A stretch of 5,161 nucleotides of DNA from an uncultured Eubacteriales bacterium. Its GTDB lineage: Bacteria; Bacillota; Clostridia; Oscillospirales; CAG-272. The stretch is from NCBI GenBank assembly GCA_900545935.1, contig URAP01000073.1:1-5161 (forward strand), in the 5' to 3' direction. Numbering within the stretch: the first letter of the stretch is position 1; each line of letters starts with the position of its first letter. Both the position numbers and the translations under genes were made by a program. The notes beneath the pieces were generated by a model, which saw only the letters and a list, made by a program, of their open reading frames with translations, did not search any database and was not told the origin of the DNA. This document shows positions 5,066 through 5,161 of this stretch, one piece after another.

Positions 5066-5161
5066 TGGCGAAAACTTTGAAATAGGGAGTTTTTCTCGGG
5101 CAGAGCAGCGGGACGATTGCTAACGGAAAGTTTCGCCCGCCGTTACGCACTAACTGAGGAT
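5066..5161. other. Right-edge intergenic sequence with no gene visible
   Basis: No coding start with a credible ribosome binding site is seen before the window ends. TAACGG (5121-5126) and CCGTTA (5140-5145) are complementary and could form a weak hairpin with a 13-base loop, but nothing further can be assigned. Confidence 0.4.

Overview
The window looks like a chromosomal segment of a fairly GC-rich Bacillota (Clostridia, perhaps Oscillospiraceae-like). Four points suggest this: a rhodanese-less ThiI of the Gram-positive type, strong GGAG-type ribosome binding sites, a lipoprotein solute-binding protein with a clostridial-style signal peptide, and GC-rich coding sequence broken by AT-rich intergenic stretches. 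The taxonomic call is an inference from style, not from a marker gene. All four recognised genes are on the + strand and fill about 70% of the window.

Layout. Bases 1-292 hold no gene. They are packed with short perfect palindromes and carry a diverged duplicated motif, probably a dispersed repeat. Next is thiI (293-1468), the 4-thiouridine/thiazole sulfur-transfer enzyme. Bases 1469-2234 are a 766-base gene-free region with four parts: an 11-base-period tandem array running into a long perfect hairpin just after thiI; an AT-rich stretch (30% GC over 1701-1800) that may encode a structured RNA; two strong inverted repeats (1942-2010 and 2027-2057); and the leader of the next gene. A tightly coupled pair follows: an ArsC/Spx-family thioredoxin-fold protein (2235-2591) and a MATE-family efflux transporter (2593-3951), separated by one base. 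After an AT-rich 246-base gap with a good promoter lies a polar amino-acid ABC transporter substrate-binding lipoprotein (4198-5004). Its 3' flank again carries an 11-base-period array leading into a hairpin. The permease and ATPase that usually accompany such a protein would lie beyond the right edge.

How the genes relate. The ArsC-like/MATE pair is almost certainly co-translated. thiI and the binding-protein gene appear to be separate transcription units. No pathway links all four.

The most distinctive observation is that two unrelated genes are followed by the same kind of module: ACGC-led units repeating every 11 bases, merging into the 5' arm of a perfect stem-loop. The second is a promoter-like AT-rich stretch at 1736-1920 with nested, partly pseudoknotted complementarity. 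Neither can be matched to a known family from the sequence alone. No full mobile element, CRISPR array, tRNA or rRNA was recognised.
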